The notes below the pieces were generated by a model. It was not told the origin of the DNA, ran no database searches, and saw only the letters and a list, made by a program, of their open reading frames with translations. The translations under genes and the position numbers were made by a program. From JAWWPY01 sp963822825 (GTDB lineage Bacteria; Actinomycetota; Actinomycetes; Streptosporangiales; Streptosporangiaceae), in assembly GCA_963822825.1 (NCBI GenBank), contig CAWGIW010000012.1:372001-436000 (forward strand): 64,000 nucleotides of DNA, given 5' to 3'. Positions 9,576 to 19,066 of this stretch are shown one piece after another; positions within the stretch are counted from its first letter, which is position 1; every line of letters begins with the position of its first letter.

Positions 9576-10482
9576 ATGGACTACCGTTCGCAAGCGACAG
9601 TCGTCAGCGGCACCCTTACGGTCGCGGCCGCACCCATCGGGCAGGCCCGGCGACGCGTCGCCCCGGCTCGCCGCGGCGCTCGCCGCCGCCGCGGTCATCG
9701 CCGCGGAGGACACCCGGCGGGTGCGCAGGCTGGCCGCGGCCCTCGGCGTTCAGCTGGCCGGGCGGGTCGTGTCGTACTACGACGCGGTCGAGCAGAGCCG
9801 GCGAGGCGCTGCTGCTCGCCGCGCTCGCGGGACGGCCAGGACGTGCTGCTGGTGACCGACGCGGGCATGCCGGCGGTCAGCGATCCCGGGTACCGGCTGG
9901 TCGCCGCGGCGGCGGCGGCCGGGCTCCCGGTCACGGTGCTGCCCGGGCCGTCCGCCGTGACCGCCGCGCTGGCGGTCTCCGGGCTGCCCAGCGACCGGTT
10001 CTGCTTCGAGGGGTTCCCGCCCCGCAAGGCGGGGAGCGGGCCCGCCGGTTCGCCGGGCTGGCCGCCGAGCCGCGGACCTTGGTGTTCTTCGAGTCACCCC
10101 GCCGGGCGGCGGCCACGCTGGCGGAACTGGCCGCGGCGTTCGGCCCGGGCCGGCGCGCGGTGGCCTGCCGGGAGCTGACCAAGACCCACGAGGAGATCCG
10201 CCGGGGCACGCTGGGGGAACTGGCGGCCTGGGCGGCGGCGGGGTGCTCGGCGAGGTCACGCTCGTGGTCGAGGGCACGCGGCCGGGCCGGCCAGGGCGAC
10301 GAGCCGGTGCGCAGCCCCGAGGAGGCGGCGGCCGAGGTCGCCGCGCAGATGAGCGGCCGGGATCGCCCGCAAGGAGGCAATCGCCGCGGTGGCCAGGCGA
10401 GTCGGGCCTGCCCCGGCGGGTGGTCTACGACGCCGTGGTCGCGCCGGTAAACCGTTCGGCGGGCTCGCCCGCCAGCCCATAG
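9576..10482 (+). pseudogene. rsmI: 16S rRNA (cytidine 2'-O) methyltransferase RsmI, several frameshifts
   Basis: Pieces in three frames together give RsmI: TLTVAAAPIGQ at the start, VIAAEDTRR (in a frame without its own start), DVLLVTDAGMPAVSDPGYR with the SAM-site, PGPSAVTAALAVSGLPSDRF, CRELTKTHEEIRRGTLGEL, and KEAIAAVARRVG plus LPRRVVYDAVVA at the end. RsmI methylates the 2'-hydroxyl of C1402 in 16S rRNA. Position divergent from the mannosyltransferase gene and directly before metG is the standard actinobacterial arrangement. At least four shifts are needed, in GC-rich runs. A conserved housekeeping gene this damaged suggests sequence error rather than true loss. Confidence 0.82.
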
Positions 10483-10485
10483 GCT

Positions 10486-12285
10486 GTGACTCATGTCGAC
10501 AGCCGTCACATCCTGGCCGCTCCGGCGTGGCCCTACGCCAACGGCCCCCGCCACATCGGTCACGTCTCCGGGTTCGCCCTGCCGTGCGACATGTTCAGCC
10601 GCTACCAGCGGATGGCGGGCAACCAGGTGCTGATGGTGAGCGGCACCGACGAGCACGGCACGCCGATCCAGGTCCAGGCGGACAAGGAGGGCCTCACCCC
10701 GCGGGAGCTCGCCGACCGGTACAACCGGGTGATCGCCGAGGACCTGTTCGGCCTCGACATGTCCTACGACCTGTTCACCCGGACGACCACGCGCAACCAC
10801 TACGCGGTGGTCCAGGAGATTTTCACCGGCCTCTACCGCAACGGCTACATCTTCCCCAAGGTCACCAAAGGCGCGATCTCGCCGTCGACCGGCCGGACCC
10901 TGCCCGACCGCTACATCGAGGGCACCTGCCCGATCTGCGGCTACGAAAGCGCGCGCGGCGACCAGTGCGACAACTGCGGCAACCAGCTTGACCCGGTCGA
11001 TCTGATCAACCCGCGATCGAAGATCAACGGGGAGACCCCGGTGTTCACCGACACCGAGCAGTTCTTCCTCGACCTGCCCGCCTTCACCGAGGTACTGGGC
11101 AGCTGGCTGCAGAGCAAGAGCGGCCAGTGGCGGCCCAACGTGCTGAAGTTCTCCCTCAACCTGCTCAGTGACCTGCAGCCGAGGGCGATCACCCGGGACC
11201 TGGACTGGGGGGTGCCGGTTCCGCTGGACGGCTGGCGGGACCGTCCGGACAAGCGGATCTACGTGTGGTTCGACGCCGTGGTCGGTTACCTGTCCGCGTC
11301 CGTCGAGTGGGCCAGGCGCTCCGGGGACCCGGACGGCTGGCGCGCCTGGTGGCAGACGGAGGACGCCGAGTCCTACTACTTCATGGGCAAGGACAACATC
11401 GTCTTCCACTCCGAGATCTGGCCCGCCATGCTGCTCGGCTACAGCGGCCAGGGCGCCAGAAACGGCACCCCGGGCTCTCTGGGGGAACTGAAGCTGCCGA
11501 CCGAGGTGGTGTCCAGCGAGTTCCTCACCATGGAGGGACGCAAGTTCTCCTCGTCCCGCGCGGTCGTCATCTACGTGCGAGATTTCCTCGCCCGCTACGA
11601 CGTCGACGCGCTGCGGTACTACGTCGCGGTGGCCGGCCCGGAGAACCAGGACACCGACTTCACCTGGAGCGAGTTCATCCGGCGCAACAACGACGAACTG
11701 GTCGCGGCCTGGGGGAACCTGGTCAACCGGTCGGTCTCGATCGCGGCGAAGAACATCGGCGCGATCCCGGAGCCCGGTCAGCTCGCTGCTGTCGATCACC
11801 AGATCCTGGAGCGTTCCCGCGCCGCGTTCGGCGTGGTCGGCGGGGAACTGGGCCGGTCGCGGTTCAAGGCCGCCATCACCGAGACGATGCGGACGGTGGC
11901 CGAGGCCAACAAATACATGTCCGACCAGGCCCCGTGGAAGCTCCGCGAGTCTGACCCGGAGCGGATGCGGACCGTGCTGCACGTGGTGCTGCAGTTGGTG
12001 GACGACGCCAAAACTCTGCTCACGCCGTTCCTGCCGAGGTCATCGGAGAAGGTGTACCGGATGCTGGGCGGGACGGGAACGTGGTCGGGGATGCCCGAGA
12101 TCCGGGAGGTAGACGAGGAGGATGCCCCGTCCTACCCGGTCATCACCGGCGACTACCACACCGCCGCGCGGTGGGAGTCCCAGGCGGTCGTCCCGGGTAC
12201 CCGGCTGGCCGCGCCCACGCCCCTGTTCGCCAAGCTGGACCCGTCGGTCGCCGATGAGGAACTGGCCCGCCTGGAGCAGGCGTGA
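10486..12285 (+). CDS. metG: Methionyl-tRNA synthetase
   Basis: 599 residues, intact. Class I signatures are HIGHVSG near residue 22 and KFSSS (the KMSKS loop) near residue 348. The zinc knuckle is CPIC...CDNC near residues 147-164. The protein charges tRNA-Met with methionine using ATP in the cytoplasm and is essential. The anticodon-binding helical domain follows, with WGNLVNRSVSIAAKN and KYMSDQAPWKLRESDPERM. The GTG at 10486 keeps the frame; an ATG seven bases later is in another frame. The next gene starts within the stop (GTGA at 12282), showing translational coupling with tatD. Confidence 0.97.
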   Translation: MTHVDSRHILAAPAWPYANGPRHIGHVSGFALPCDMFSRYQRMAGNQVLMVSGTDEHGTPIQVQADKEGLTPRELADRYNRVIAEDLFGLDMSYDLFTRTTTRNHYAVVQEIFTGLYRNGYIFPKVTKGAISPSTGRTLPDRYIEGTCPICGYESARGDQCDNCGNQLDPVDLINPRSKINGETPVFTDTEQFFLDLPAFTEVLGSWLQSKSGQWRPNVLKFSLNLLSDLQPRAITRDLDWGVPVPLDGWRDRPDKRIYVWFDAVVGYLSASVEWARRSGDPDGWRAWWQTEDAESYYFMGKDNIVFHSEIWPAMLLGYSGQGARNGTPGSLGELKLPTEVVSSEFLTMEGRKFSSSRAVVIYVRDFLARYDVDALRYYVAVAGPENQDTDFTWSEFIRRNNDELVAAWGNLVNRSVSIAAKNIGAIPEPGQLAAVDHQILERSRAAFGVVGGELGRSRFKAAITETMRTVAEANKYMSDQAPWKLRESDPERMRTVLHVVLQLVDDAKTLLTPFLPRSSEKVYRMLGGTGTWSGMPEIREVDEEDAPSYPVITGDYHTAARWESQAVVPGTRLAAPTPLFAKLDPSVADEELARLEQA

Positions 12286-13091
12286 CCATTCCGGTCCCCG
12301 AGCCGCTGCCCGCTGACGCGCTGGACAGTCACTGCCACCTGGACCTGATCGAACGGCCCGCGGGCGAGGTCATCGCCGCGGCCCGGGCGGCGGGCATCCG
12401 GCGGATGGTCACGGTCGGCGTGGACGTCCCCTCGTCCCGGTGGTCGGCGGAGTGCGCGGCCGGGCATGAGGACGTGTACGCGGCGGTCGCGATCCATCCC
12501 AACGAGACCGCCTCGGCCGCCTCATCGCCGGCCGGGCGGGACGGCGTGCTGGCCGAGATCCGCGCGCTGGCGGCGCGGCCGGAGGTGCGGGCCGTCGGGG
12601 AGACCGGGCTGGATTATTACCGGGACCACGCCAGCCCGAAGATCCAGCGGGACTGGTTCCGCGCGCATATCGCGATCGCCAAGCAGGCGGGCAAGGCCTT
12701 GATGATCCACGACCGGGAGGCGCACGACGACGTGCTGCGGATCCTCGAGGAGGAAGGGCCACCGGATCAGGTGATCTTTCACTGCTTCTCCGGCGACGTG
12801 GGCATGGCCAAGCGGTGCGCGGAGGCCGGCTACGTGATGAGCTTCGCGGGCAACCTCACCTTCAAGAACGCGCAGCCGCTGCGGGATGCCGCCGCGGCCG
12901 CGCCCGCCAACCTCCTCCTGGTGGAGACCGACGCGCCGTTCCTTACCCCCGTACCGCACCGGGGCCGGCCCAATTCGCCCGCCCTGGCCGCTGACACGCT
13001 GCGCTGCCTCGCCGAGGTCAAGCAGATCGATACGGCGCGGCTCTGTGCGCTGGTCACGGCCACCGGCGAACGCGTCTTCGGCCCCTGGTAA
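12282..13091 (+). CDS. tatD: TatD family metal-dependent DNase
   Basis: 269 residues. The metal ligands of TatD are visible: SHCHLD at residue 17, the Glu in VGETGLDYYRD, the His in LMIHDREAHDD, FHCFSGD, and the Asp in LLVETDAPFL. TatD proteins are 3'-5' DNases/RNases of the TIM-barrel amidohydrolase fold. It overlaps metG by 4 bp and is followed after 10 bp by ksgA. In many actinobacteria a resuscitation-promoting factor gene (rpfB) lies between tatD and ksgA; none is present here. Confidence 0.93.
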   Translation: MTIPVPEPLPADALDSHCHLDLIERPAGEVIAAARAAGIRRMVTVGVDVPSSRWSAECAAGHEDVYAAVAIHPNETASAASSPAGRDGVLAEIRALAARPEVRAVGETGLDYYRDHASPKIQRDWFRAHIAIAKQAGKALMIHDREAHDDVLRILEEEGPPDQVIFHCFSGDVGMAKRCAEAGYVMSFAGNLTFKNAQPLRDAAAAAPANLLLVETDAPFLTPVPHRGRPNSPALAADTLRCLAEVKQIDTARLCALVTATGERVFGPW

Positions 13092-13101
13092 CGCGCCCGC
13101 C

Positions 13102-14010
13102 GTGGTGTCTGGCGCCCTGCTCGGGCCGACCGAGATCCGGGAGATCGCGGGCCGGCTGGGCATCCGGCCGTCGAAGCGGCTCGGCCAGAACTTCGTGACC
13201 GACGGGGGCACGGTACGCCGGATCGTGGCGCTGGCCGCGCTTGGCCCGGCCGATACCGTGCTGGAGGTGGGTCCCGGGTTCGGCTCGCTCACCCTCGGTT
13301 TGCTAGGGGCAGCCCGGCGGGTGGTGGCCGTTGAGCTTGATCCGCTCCTTGCGGCCGAACTGCCGCGCACCATCGCCGCGCGCGCGCCCGCCCTCGCGGA
13401 CCGTCTCACCGTGGTGACCGCGGACGCCGCCCGGGTCGGGGAGTTGCCGGGCGAGCCGCCGACCGCGCTGGTCGCGAACCTGCCCTACAACGCGGCGGTC
13501 CCGGTCGTGCTGCACCTGCTCGCTACGGTTCCGTCGCTGCGCCGTGGCCTGGTCATGGTCCAGGCCGAGGTGGCCGACCGGATGACCGCGCCGCCGGGAA
13601 GCCGAATCTACGGCGTGCCCTCGGTGAAGCTGGCCTGGTTCGCGCAGGCCCGCCGGGCTGGGCCGGTGCCGCGGGCGGTGTTCTGGCCGGTGCCGAACGT
13701 GGACTCCGGGCTGGTCGCCTTCACCAGGCGCGACCCGCCAGCCCTCGACCCGCCAGCCCTCGACCCGCCGGCGGCGGGCGTGGCGCGCGCCGAGGTGTTC
13801 GCCGTCGTGGACGCCGCGTTCTCGCAGCGACGCAAGACGCTTCGCGCCGCCCTCGCCCCCTGGGCGGGATCGCCGGCCGCGGCCGAGCGGATCCTGCGGC
13901 AAGCGGGCGTGGACCCGGGGGCGCGGGGGGAATCACTCGGAGTCAGCGAGTTCGCCCGGATCGCCGAGGCCAGATCGGGAACCCCGGCGGACGGCCGGGG
14001 TGACCGGTGA
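13102..14010 (+). CDS. rsmA: 16S rRNA dimethyladenosine transferase
   Basis: About 302 residues. The SAM site is VLEVGPGFGSLTLGLL and the catalytic motif NLPYN is in LVANLPYNAAVPV. The N-terminus carries the family mark KRLGQNFVTDGG. RsmA (KsgA) makes two N6,N6-dimethyladenosines in helix 45 of 16S rRNA. Two neighbouring GTG codons, 13102 and 13105, can start it. A short direct repeat at about 13730-13765 encodes a PALDPPALDPP tract in the C-terminal domain, probably a slippage product. It overlaps ispE by 4 bp. Confidence 0.95.
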   Translation: MVSGALLGPTEIREIAGRLGIRPSKRLGQNFVTDGGTVRRIVALAALGPADTVLEVGPGFGSLTLGLLGAARRVVAVELDPLLAAELPRTIAARAPALADRLTVVTADAARVGELPGEPPTALVANLPYNAAVPVVLHLLATVPSLRRGLVMVQAEVADRMTAPPGSRIYGVPSVKLAWFAQARRAGPVPRAVFWPVPNVDSGLVAFTRRDPPALDPPALDPPAAGVARAEVFAVVDAAFSQRRKTLRAALAPWAGSPAAAERILRQAGVDPGARGESLGVSEFARIAEARSGTPADGRGDR

Positions 14011-15017
14011 CCGGAGCCGGATACGATCAGGGAATCGTGACCGCTGTAACCGCGCGGGTGCCCGCGAAGGTGAACCTCCAGCTCTCTGTGGGACCGCTGC
14101 GCGCGGACGGCTACCACGACCTGGTGACCGTCTTTCATGCCGTTTCGCTGTTCGACGAAGTGACGGTCGCCCCCGCGGAACGTGACCGCGTACTGGTCAC
14201 CGGCGAGGGTGACGGCGCCGTCCCGCTGGATGCCAGCAACCTCGCCCTGCGGGCGGTCGCTGCTCTGGTCGACACGCTCGGGCCTGGCTGCCGGGATGCG
14301 CCCGGCGTGTCCATCGAGATCAAGAAGCGGATTCCGGTGGCCGCAGGCATGGCGGGAGGTAGCGCGGACGCCGCCGCGGCGCTGGTGGCCTGCAACGAGC
14401 TGTGGGGTACCGGCATGAGCCAGCACGAGCTGTCCGACGTGGCGTCGCGCGTCGGCAGTGACGTCGCGTTCGCCTTGCTGGGCGGGACCGCCATCGGCCT
14501 CGGCCGGGGAGACCAGGTTACCCCGGCCCTGGTCACCGGGACCTACCACTGGGTGCTGGCCTTCGCGGCCGTTGAGCTGTCCACCGCGGCCGTCTATGCC
14601 GCGTGTGACCGGCTCCGGGCGTCCCGCGGTGGGCGGCCCGGCCGGCCGGGCGAGCCGCGCCGCCCGGCCCCGGCCGCTCCGGCGGGACCGCCCCAGCTCA
14701 ACACGGCCCTGATGGCGGCGCTGCGCTCGGGCGAACCGAAGGAGCTCGGCCCGCTGCTCGGCAACGACCTGCAGCCCGCGGCGCTGTCGCTGGTCCCCGA
14801 TCTGCGCCGGGCGCTGGCCGCGGGCCGCGAGCACGGAGCGCTCGGCGCCCTGGTCTCGGGGTCGGGCCCGACCTGCGCCTTCCTCGCCCGCGACGCGCAG
14901 CACGCCCGTGACCTGGCGGTGGCACTGGCGGGCGCGGGTGTGTGCCGGATCGTCGCCACGGCGGTTGGCCCGGCACCCGGGGCGACCATCATCGGCGTGG
15001 CCACGGAGAAGTCGTGA
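14007..15017 (+). CDS. ispE: 4-diphosphocytidyl-2-C-methyl-D-erythritol kinase
   Basis: 336 residues. GHMP-kinase motifs are present: VPAKVNLQLSVG at the start, the ATP loop PVAAGMAGGSADAAAAL and the C-terminal GALVSGSGPTCAFL. IspE phosphorylates CDP-methylerythritol in the non-mevalonate (MEP) pathway to isoprenoids. The GTG at 14007 overlaps ksgA; a second GTG at 14037 right before TAVTARVPAK is also possible and would give the usual N-terminus. A Pro/Arg/Gly-rich insert of about 25 residues near residue 215 is unusual and matches the local GC bias. It overlaps the ABC-F gene by 4 bp. Confidence 0.95.
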   Translation: MTGAGYDQGIVTAVTARVPAKVNLQLSVGPLRADGYHDLVTVFHAVSLFDEVTVAPAERDRVLVTGEGDGAVPLDASNLALRAVAALVDTLGPGCRDAPGVSIEIKKRIPVAAGMAGGSADAAAALVACNELWGTGMSQHELSDVASRVGSDVAFALLGGTAIGLGRGDQVTPALVTGTYHWVLAFAAVELSTAAVYAACDRLRASRGGRPGRPGEPRRPAPAAPAGPPQLNTALMAALRSGEPKELGPLLGNDLQPAALSLVPDLRRALAAGREHGALGALVSGSGPTCAFLARDAQHARDLAVALAGAGVCRIVATAVGPAPGATIIGVATEKS

Positions 15018-16829
15018 ATCTGGTCAACCTGGAGCAGGCGGTCAAGGGCTACGGCCAGCGGCTGCTCCTCGACCGCGTGTCGGGTGGGGTAGCGGCCGGG
15101 GACCGGATCGGCGTGGTGGGACGCAACGGCGCCGGCAAGAGCACGCTGCTGGCCGTGCTGGCAGGCGCCGAGGCGCTGGACGGCGGCCGGGTAACCCGCA
15201 CCCGCGACCTGCGCGTCGGCGCCCTCGCCCAGCACGACAACCTCACCGGGACAGTGGGCAGCCTGGTGGTAGGTGATCTTCCCGAGCACGTCTGGGCGGC
15301 CAGCCCGGGTAACCGCGCGGTGCTGGCGGCGCTGCTGCCCGGCATAGAACTCACCGCCGATGCGCAACGGCTCTCCGGCGGTGAGTCCCGGCGGGTGGCG
15401 CTGGCGGCCGTGCTGGTCGGTGAGTACGACCTGCTGCTGCTGGATGAGCCGACCAACCACCTCGACGTCGAGGCGATCGACTGGCTGGCCCGGTACCTGC
15501 GGGATCTGGGCACGGCGTTCGTCGCGGTCACCCACGACCGCTGGTTCCTCGACGTGGCGTGCGACCGGACCTGGGAGCTGGCCGATGGGCAACTGCACGC
15601 CTATGACGGGGGTTACTCCGCGTACGTGCTGGCACGGGCGGAGCGGGCCCGGGTCGCGGATGTGACTGAGCGGCGGCGGCGCGGTTTGCTGCGTAAGGAG
15701 CTGGCCTGGCTGCGACGCGGGCCGCCCGCGCGGACCAGCAAGCCGCGGTTCCGGATCGAGGCCGCCAACGCGCTGATCGCTGACGAGCCGCCGCCGCGCG
15801 ACGGCATCGAGCTGGCCCGGCTGGCGACCGCGCGGCTGGGCAAGACCGTGCTGGAAGCCGAGGACGTGACCGCGGCGGTGGGCGAGCGCACCCTGCTCGA
15901 CGACGTGACGTGGCGGCTCGCGCCCGGGGAGCGGGTCGGTGTCGTCGGGCCGAACGGCAGCGGCAAGACGACGTTGCTGGACCTGCTGGCCGGGACGTCG
16001 GAGCTGCCAGTCAAGGGCCGGATCATCCGGGGCCAGACGGTGCGGCTTGGTTACCTGACCCAGGACGGATCGGGGCTCGATCCCTCGCTGACCGCGCGGG
16101 AGGCGGTCGCGGCGGTGCGCGGCAACCTGGCCGCGGATGTCGGCCCGGGATCCGCCAGCCAGCTGCTGGACCGGCTCGGCCTGCGTGGCGACACGCAGTG
16201 GACGCCCGCCGGCGAGCTCTCCGGCGGGGAACGGCGGCGGCTGCAGTTGCTGACCATCCTGGTGGACGAGCCGAACGTGCTCTTCCTCGACGAGCCGACC
16301 AACGACCTCGACGTGGACACCCTCACCGAGCTGGAAGACCTGCTCGACGGGTGGCCGGGCTCGCTGGTCGCGGTCAGCCACGACCGGTATTTCCTGGAGC
16401 GGGTCACCGACCACGTCATCGCCTTGCTCGGCGACGGCAAGCTGTCCTTTCTCGGCGGCGGCGTCGAGGAGTACCTGCGGCGCCGCGCGCGCCAGGCTGA
16501 GCCTAGGGCTGGGGGAGCCGGTGCGGGCGGATCCAGGTCTGGTGCGAGCAGGCCGGGCGCGCCCGGCTCTGCGGGGCCAGCCACGGAGCAAGCGGAGGGG
16601 CGGCCGTCGGCGGGCGCGCAGCGTGCCGCCCGCAAGGAACTGCAACGGCTGGAACGGCAGCTCGCCCGGATCGACGACAGGGAAGCCGGGCTCGACCGCC
16701 GCCCTGGCGGCCGAGGCAAGCGACTATGAGCGGCTCATCGAGCTTGGCTCCGAACTGCACGCGGTCCAAGACGAGAAAGCCCGGCTAGAGGAGCAGTGGC
16801 TGACCGTAGCCGAGGACCTGCCCAGCTGA
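15014..16829 (+). CDS. ABC-F family ATP-binding protein, frameshifted near the end
   Basis: Two ABC domains without membrane segments. The first has GRNGAGKST, LSGGESRR and LLLDEPTNHLD; the second has GPNGSGKTT, LSGGERRR and LFLDEPTNDLD. The linker between them is rich in basic residues. ABC-F proteins act on ribosomes, as translation factors or antibiotic-protection proteins; this gene position after ispE is standard in actinobacteria. The written frame ends at 16729 in nonsense sequence; dropping one C near 16700 gives the coiled-coil tail LAAEASDYERLIELGSEL and a stop at 16829. The GTG at 15014 overlaps the ispE stop. Confidence 0.9.
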
Positions 16830-16910
16830 CGGCCTCGTGGCCGCGGAGCCTGGCCTCGCAGGCGGACCGGACCTCCTCGGTCGAGACTCCTGGCCGGGCC
16901 CAGGCTAGGG

Positions 16911-17468
16911 CTACTCCGCGTCGAGGGGGGCCAGTAGCACCCGCAGCAGGTCAGCCAGGATGCGCCGGTCAGCCGATCCGAGCCCGTTCAGCAGGTCGTC
17001 CTCGCTGAGCACCAGGTCAGCGAGGGCTTGGTCGACCCGTTGCTGGCCCGCGGCGGTGAGCGTGACGAGCACCCCGCGGCGGTCCTGTGGGTCTGGCCGC
17101 CGGTGGACCAGCCCAGTCTTGGCCAGCCCGTCAATCCGGTTGGTCATGGTCCCCGAGGTGACGAGGGTGGCCCGGAGCAGCGCCCCGGGGGTGAGCTGGT
17201 AGGGAGGGCCCTGCCTGCGCAGGGCGGACAGCATGTCGAACTCCCACGGTTCCAGGCCGTGGCGGGCGAAGGCGATCCGCCTGGCCCGGTCCAGATGCTT
17301 GGCCAGCCGCGAGATGCGGCTGAGCACGTGCAGTGGCTCGACGTCCAGATCGGGCCGCTCGGCGTGCCAGGCGGCGACGATGTCGTCCACCTCATCGCGG
17401 AGCCCGGGTGGGCTGGCCGCCGGGCCGGCCAGCGCGTTCGTGCCGCCCGCGGTCCGCTCCTCGTCCAT
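16911..17468 (-). CDS. MarR family transcriptional regulator
   Basis: 185 residues from the ATG at 17468. The winged helix is clear: AFARHGLEPWEFDMLSALRR, GALLRATLVTSGTMTNRIDGL and the wing VHRRPDPQDRRGVLVTLT. The gene is divergent from a Tam-like methyltransferase, and two near-identical palindromes lie between the two start codons, so it most likely represses itself and the methyltransferase. MarR proteins are usually released by small phenolic ligands or by thiol oxidation; no cysteine is visible in the N-terminal helix, so a ligand is more likely. The open frame runs further upstream but would cross the operators. Confidence 0.9.
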   Translation of the reverse strand: MDEERTAGGTNALAGPAASPPGLRDEVDDIVAAWHAERPDLDVEPLHVLSRISRLAKHLDRARRIAFARHGLEPWEFDMLSALRRQGPPYQLTPGALLRATLVTSGTMTNRIDGLAKTGLVHRRPDPQDRRGVLVTLTAAGQQRVDQALADLVLSEDDLLNGLGSADRRILADLLRVLLAPLDAE

Positions 17469-17482
17469 GCGCGCAGCATATC

Positions 17483-17496
17483 TCTTGACATCAAGA
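17483..17496. promoter_or_regulatory. Palindromic operator 1 (probable MarR site)
   Basis: TCTTGACATCAAGA is a perfect 6-2-6 inverted repeat 14 bp upstream of the MarR start codon. The core resembles the TTGATATCAA-type sites bound by many actinobacterial MarR proteins. Confidence 0.75.
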
Positions 17497-17530
17497 CTGT
17501 CGTCCCGGTAGACAGGTGACCGATCATCTA

Positions 17531-17544
17531 TCTCGATATCAAGA
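17531..17544. promoter_or_regulatory. Palindromic operator 2 (probable MarR site)
   Basis: TCTCGATATCAAGA is the same 6-2-6 element with one mismatch between its arms, 48 bp from the first site and 16 bp before the methyltransferase ATG. The pair places both promoters of the divergon under one regulator. Confidence 0.7.
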
Positions 17545-17560
17545 GGGTACGGTGGCTGTG

Positions 17561-18358
17561 ATGTGGGATCCGGCGCAGTACCTGCGCTTCGGTGATGAAC
17601 GCGGGCGGCCGTTCGGTGACCTGCTGGCCCGGGTCCACGCGGAGGCCCCTGGCTACGTCGTCGACCTGGGGTGCGGCCCGGGCCATCTGACGGCGATCCT
17701 CGCGGAACGCTGGCCGCGGGCGCGGGTGCTCGGGGTGGACAGCTCCGCGGAGATGATCGCCGCCGCCGGTGCCCTCGGCTCAGCAACCAGCGCCGGGGCC
17801 GATCCGGCGGGCGGCGGCCGGCTCTCCTTCGCCCGGGCCGACATCCGCGAGTGGCGGCCCGACCGGCCGGTTGACGTGTTCGTGTCCAACGCCGTGCTGC
17901 AGTGGGTCCCGGACCACTGTGACCTGCTCACCCGCTGGGCCGGCCAGCTCGCCCCCGGCGGCTGGCTGGCGGTGCAGCTACCGGGCAACTTCGACCAGCC
18001 GAGCCACGCGATCCTGCGCGACCTGGCCGCGTCGAGCCGGTGGCGCCCGCTGCTCGGCCAGGTCACCCTGAACCGCCAGGCCGAGGACCCGGCCAGCTAC
18101 CTGGATCTGCTCGCGCGGGCGGGCTGCCGGGTGGACGCGTGGGAAACCACGTACCTGCACGTACTGCACGGGGACGACCCGGTGCTCGAGTGGTACAAGG
18201 GCACCGGCCTGCGACCGGTGCTCGCCGCATTGCCTCCCCAACGGAAAGCTGACTTCCTGGCCGAATACGCCGCCGGGGTCCGCGACGCGTACCCGCCCGC
18301 GCCTTATGGCACGGTGCTCCCGTTCCGCCGTGTCTTCGTGGTCGCCAGCCGCCGCTAG
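17561..18358 (+). CDS. Trans-aconitate 2-methyltransferase-like SAM methyltransferase
   Basis: 265 residues from the ATG at 17561 (MWDPAQYLRFGDERGRPF, the usual start of Tam proteins). SAM-binding motif I is VVDLGCGPGHLTAIL, then VLGVDSSAEMI and FVSNAVLQWVPDH. Tam methylates trans-aconitate, which inhibits aconitase; substrate is by family resemblance only. An open frame extends upstream to 17516 across operator 2, so the shorter start is preferred. The next gene converges with one base between the stops. Confidence 0.85.
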   Translation: MWDPAQYLRFGDERGRPFGDLLARVHAEAPGYVVDLGCGPGHLTAILAERWPRARVLGVDSSAEMIAAAGALGSATSAGADPAGGGRLSFARADIREWRPDRPVDVFVSNAVLQWVPDHCDLLTRWAGQLAPGGWLAVQLPGNFDQPSHAILRDLAASSRWRPLLGQVTLNRQAEDPASYLDLLARAGCRVDAWETTYLHVLHGDDPVLEWYKGTGLRPVLAALPPQRKADFLAEYAAGVRDAYPPAPYGTVLPFRRVFVVASRR

Positions 18359-18359
18359 C

Positions 18360-18986
18360 TCAGTCCGCCGCCGTGTGGCGCGCCCGCTTCGCGGCCTCGG
18401 CCGAGATGCGGGGCTTGACCTCCAGATCGGACAGGCCGTTCCAGGCCAGGTTGATCAAGTGGGCGGCCACCTCCTCAAGCTTCGGCTTGCGGGCGTCGAG
18501 CCACCACTGGCCGGTCATGGCCACCATGCCCACCAGCATCTGGGCGTACATGGGGGCCAGCTTCGGGTCATAACCGCGCGCCCGGAAGAAGTCGCCGAGG
18601 ATGTACTCGACCTGGCTCGCGATGTCGCTGATCAGGCTGCCGAAGGTGCCGACCCCGGAGGCGGGGTGCGAGTCCCGGACCAGGATGCGGAAGCCGTCCG
18701 AGTCGTCCTCGATGTACTTGAGCAGCGCGATCGCGGCCGCCTCGAACTTCTCCCTGGTGTGCGCGCCGCTGAGAATCCGGGTGGCCGTACCCAGCAGGCG
18801 CTCGACCTCGCGGTCCACCACGACCGCGTAGAGGCCTTCCTTGCCGCCGAAGTGCTCGTACACGACCGGCTTGGACACGCCCGCCTGGGCGGCGATCTCC
18901 TCGATCGACGTGCCCTCGAAGCCGCGTTCCGCGAACAGCCGGCGCCCGATATCCAGAAGCTGCTCCCGGCGTTCTTTACCTGTCAT
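18360..18986 (-). CDS. TetR family transcriptional regulator
   Basis: 208 residues from ATG 18986. The HTH is ERRQLLDIG-type: EQLLDIGRRLFAERGFEG then IEEIAAQAGVSKPVVYEHF. The rest is the alpha-helical ligand domain, with FRILVRDSHPASGVGTFGSL and a Trp-rich helix MVAMTGQWWLDARK. An open frame extends to 19061. Similar regulators in streptomycetes lie near lipid genes. The next gene upstream on this strand is a fatty-acid desaturase whose promoter has two palindromes, so control of membrane unsaturation is plausible but inferred. Confidence 0.88.
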   Translation of the reverse strand: MTGKERREQLLDIGRRLFAERGFEGTSIEEIAAQAGVSKPVVYEHFGGKEGLYAVVVDREVERLLGTATRILSGAHTREKFEAAAIALLKYIEDDSDGFRILVRDSHPASGVGTFGSLISDIASQVEYILGDFFRARGYDPKLAPMYAQMLVGMVAMTGQWWLDARKPKLEEVAAHLINLAWNGLSDLEVKPRISAEAAKRARHTAAD

Positions 18987-19066
18987 GCGCTTGCGGTGGT
19001 GGGAGGCAGAGGGCGAATTCGTCACCGGTCCATAATGGCCATCAGGCGGCCTTCTGGTCACCCGAC

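Noticed and set aside
9931..11982. Long minus-strand open frame (683 codons) opposite metG
   Set aside because: It is the mirror of metG/rsmI codons in high-GC DNA, rich in Arg/Gly/Val without any domain.
14594..16645. Long minus-strand open frame opposite ABC-F and ispE
   Set aside because: Shadow of the ABC-F gene, low-complexity, no motif.
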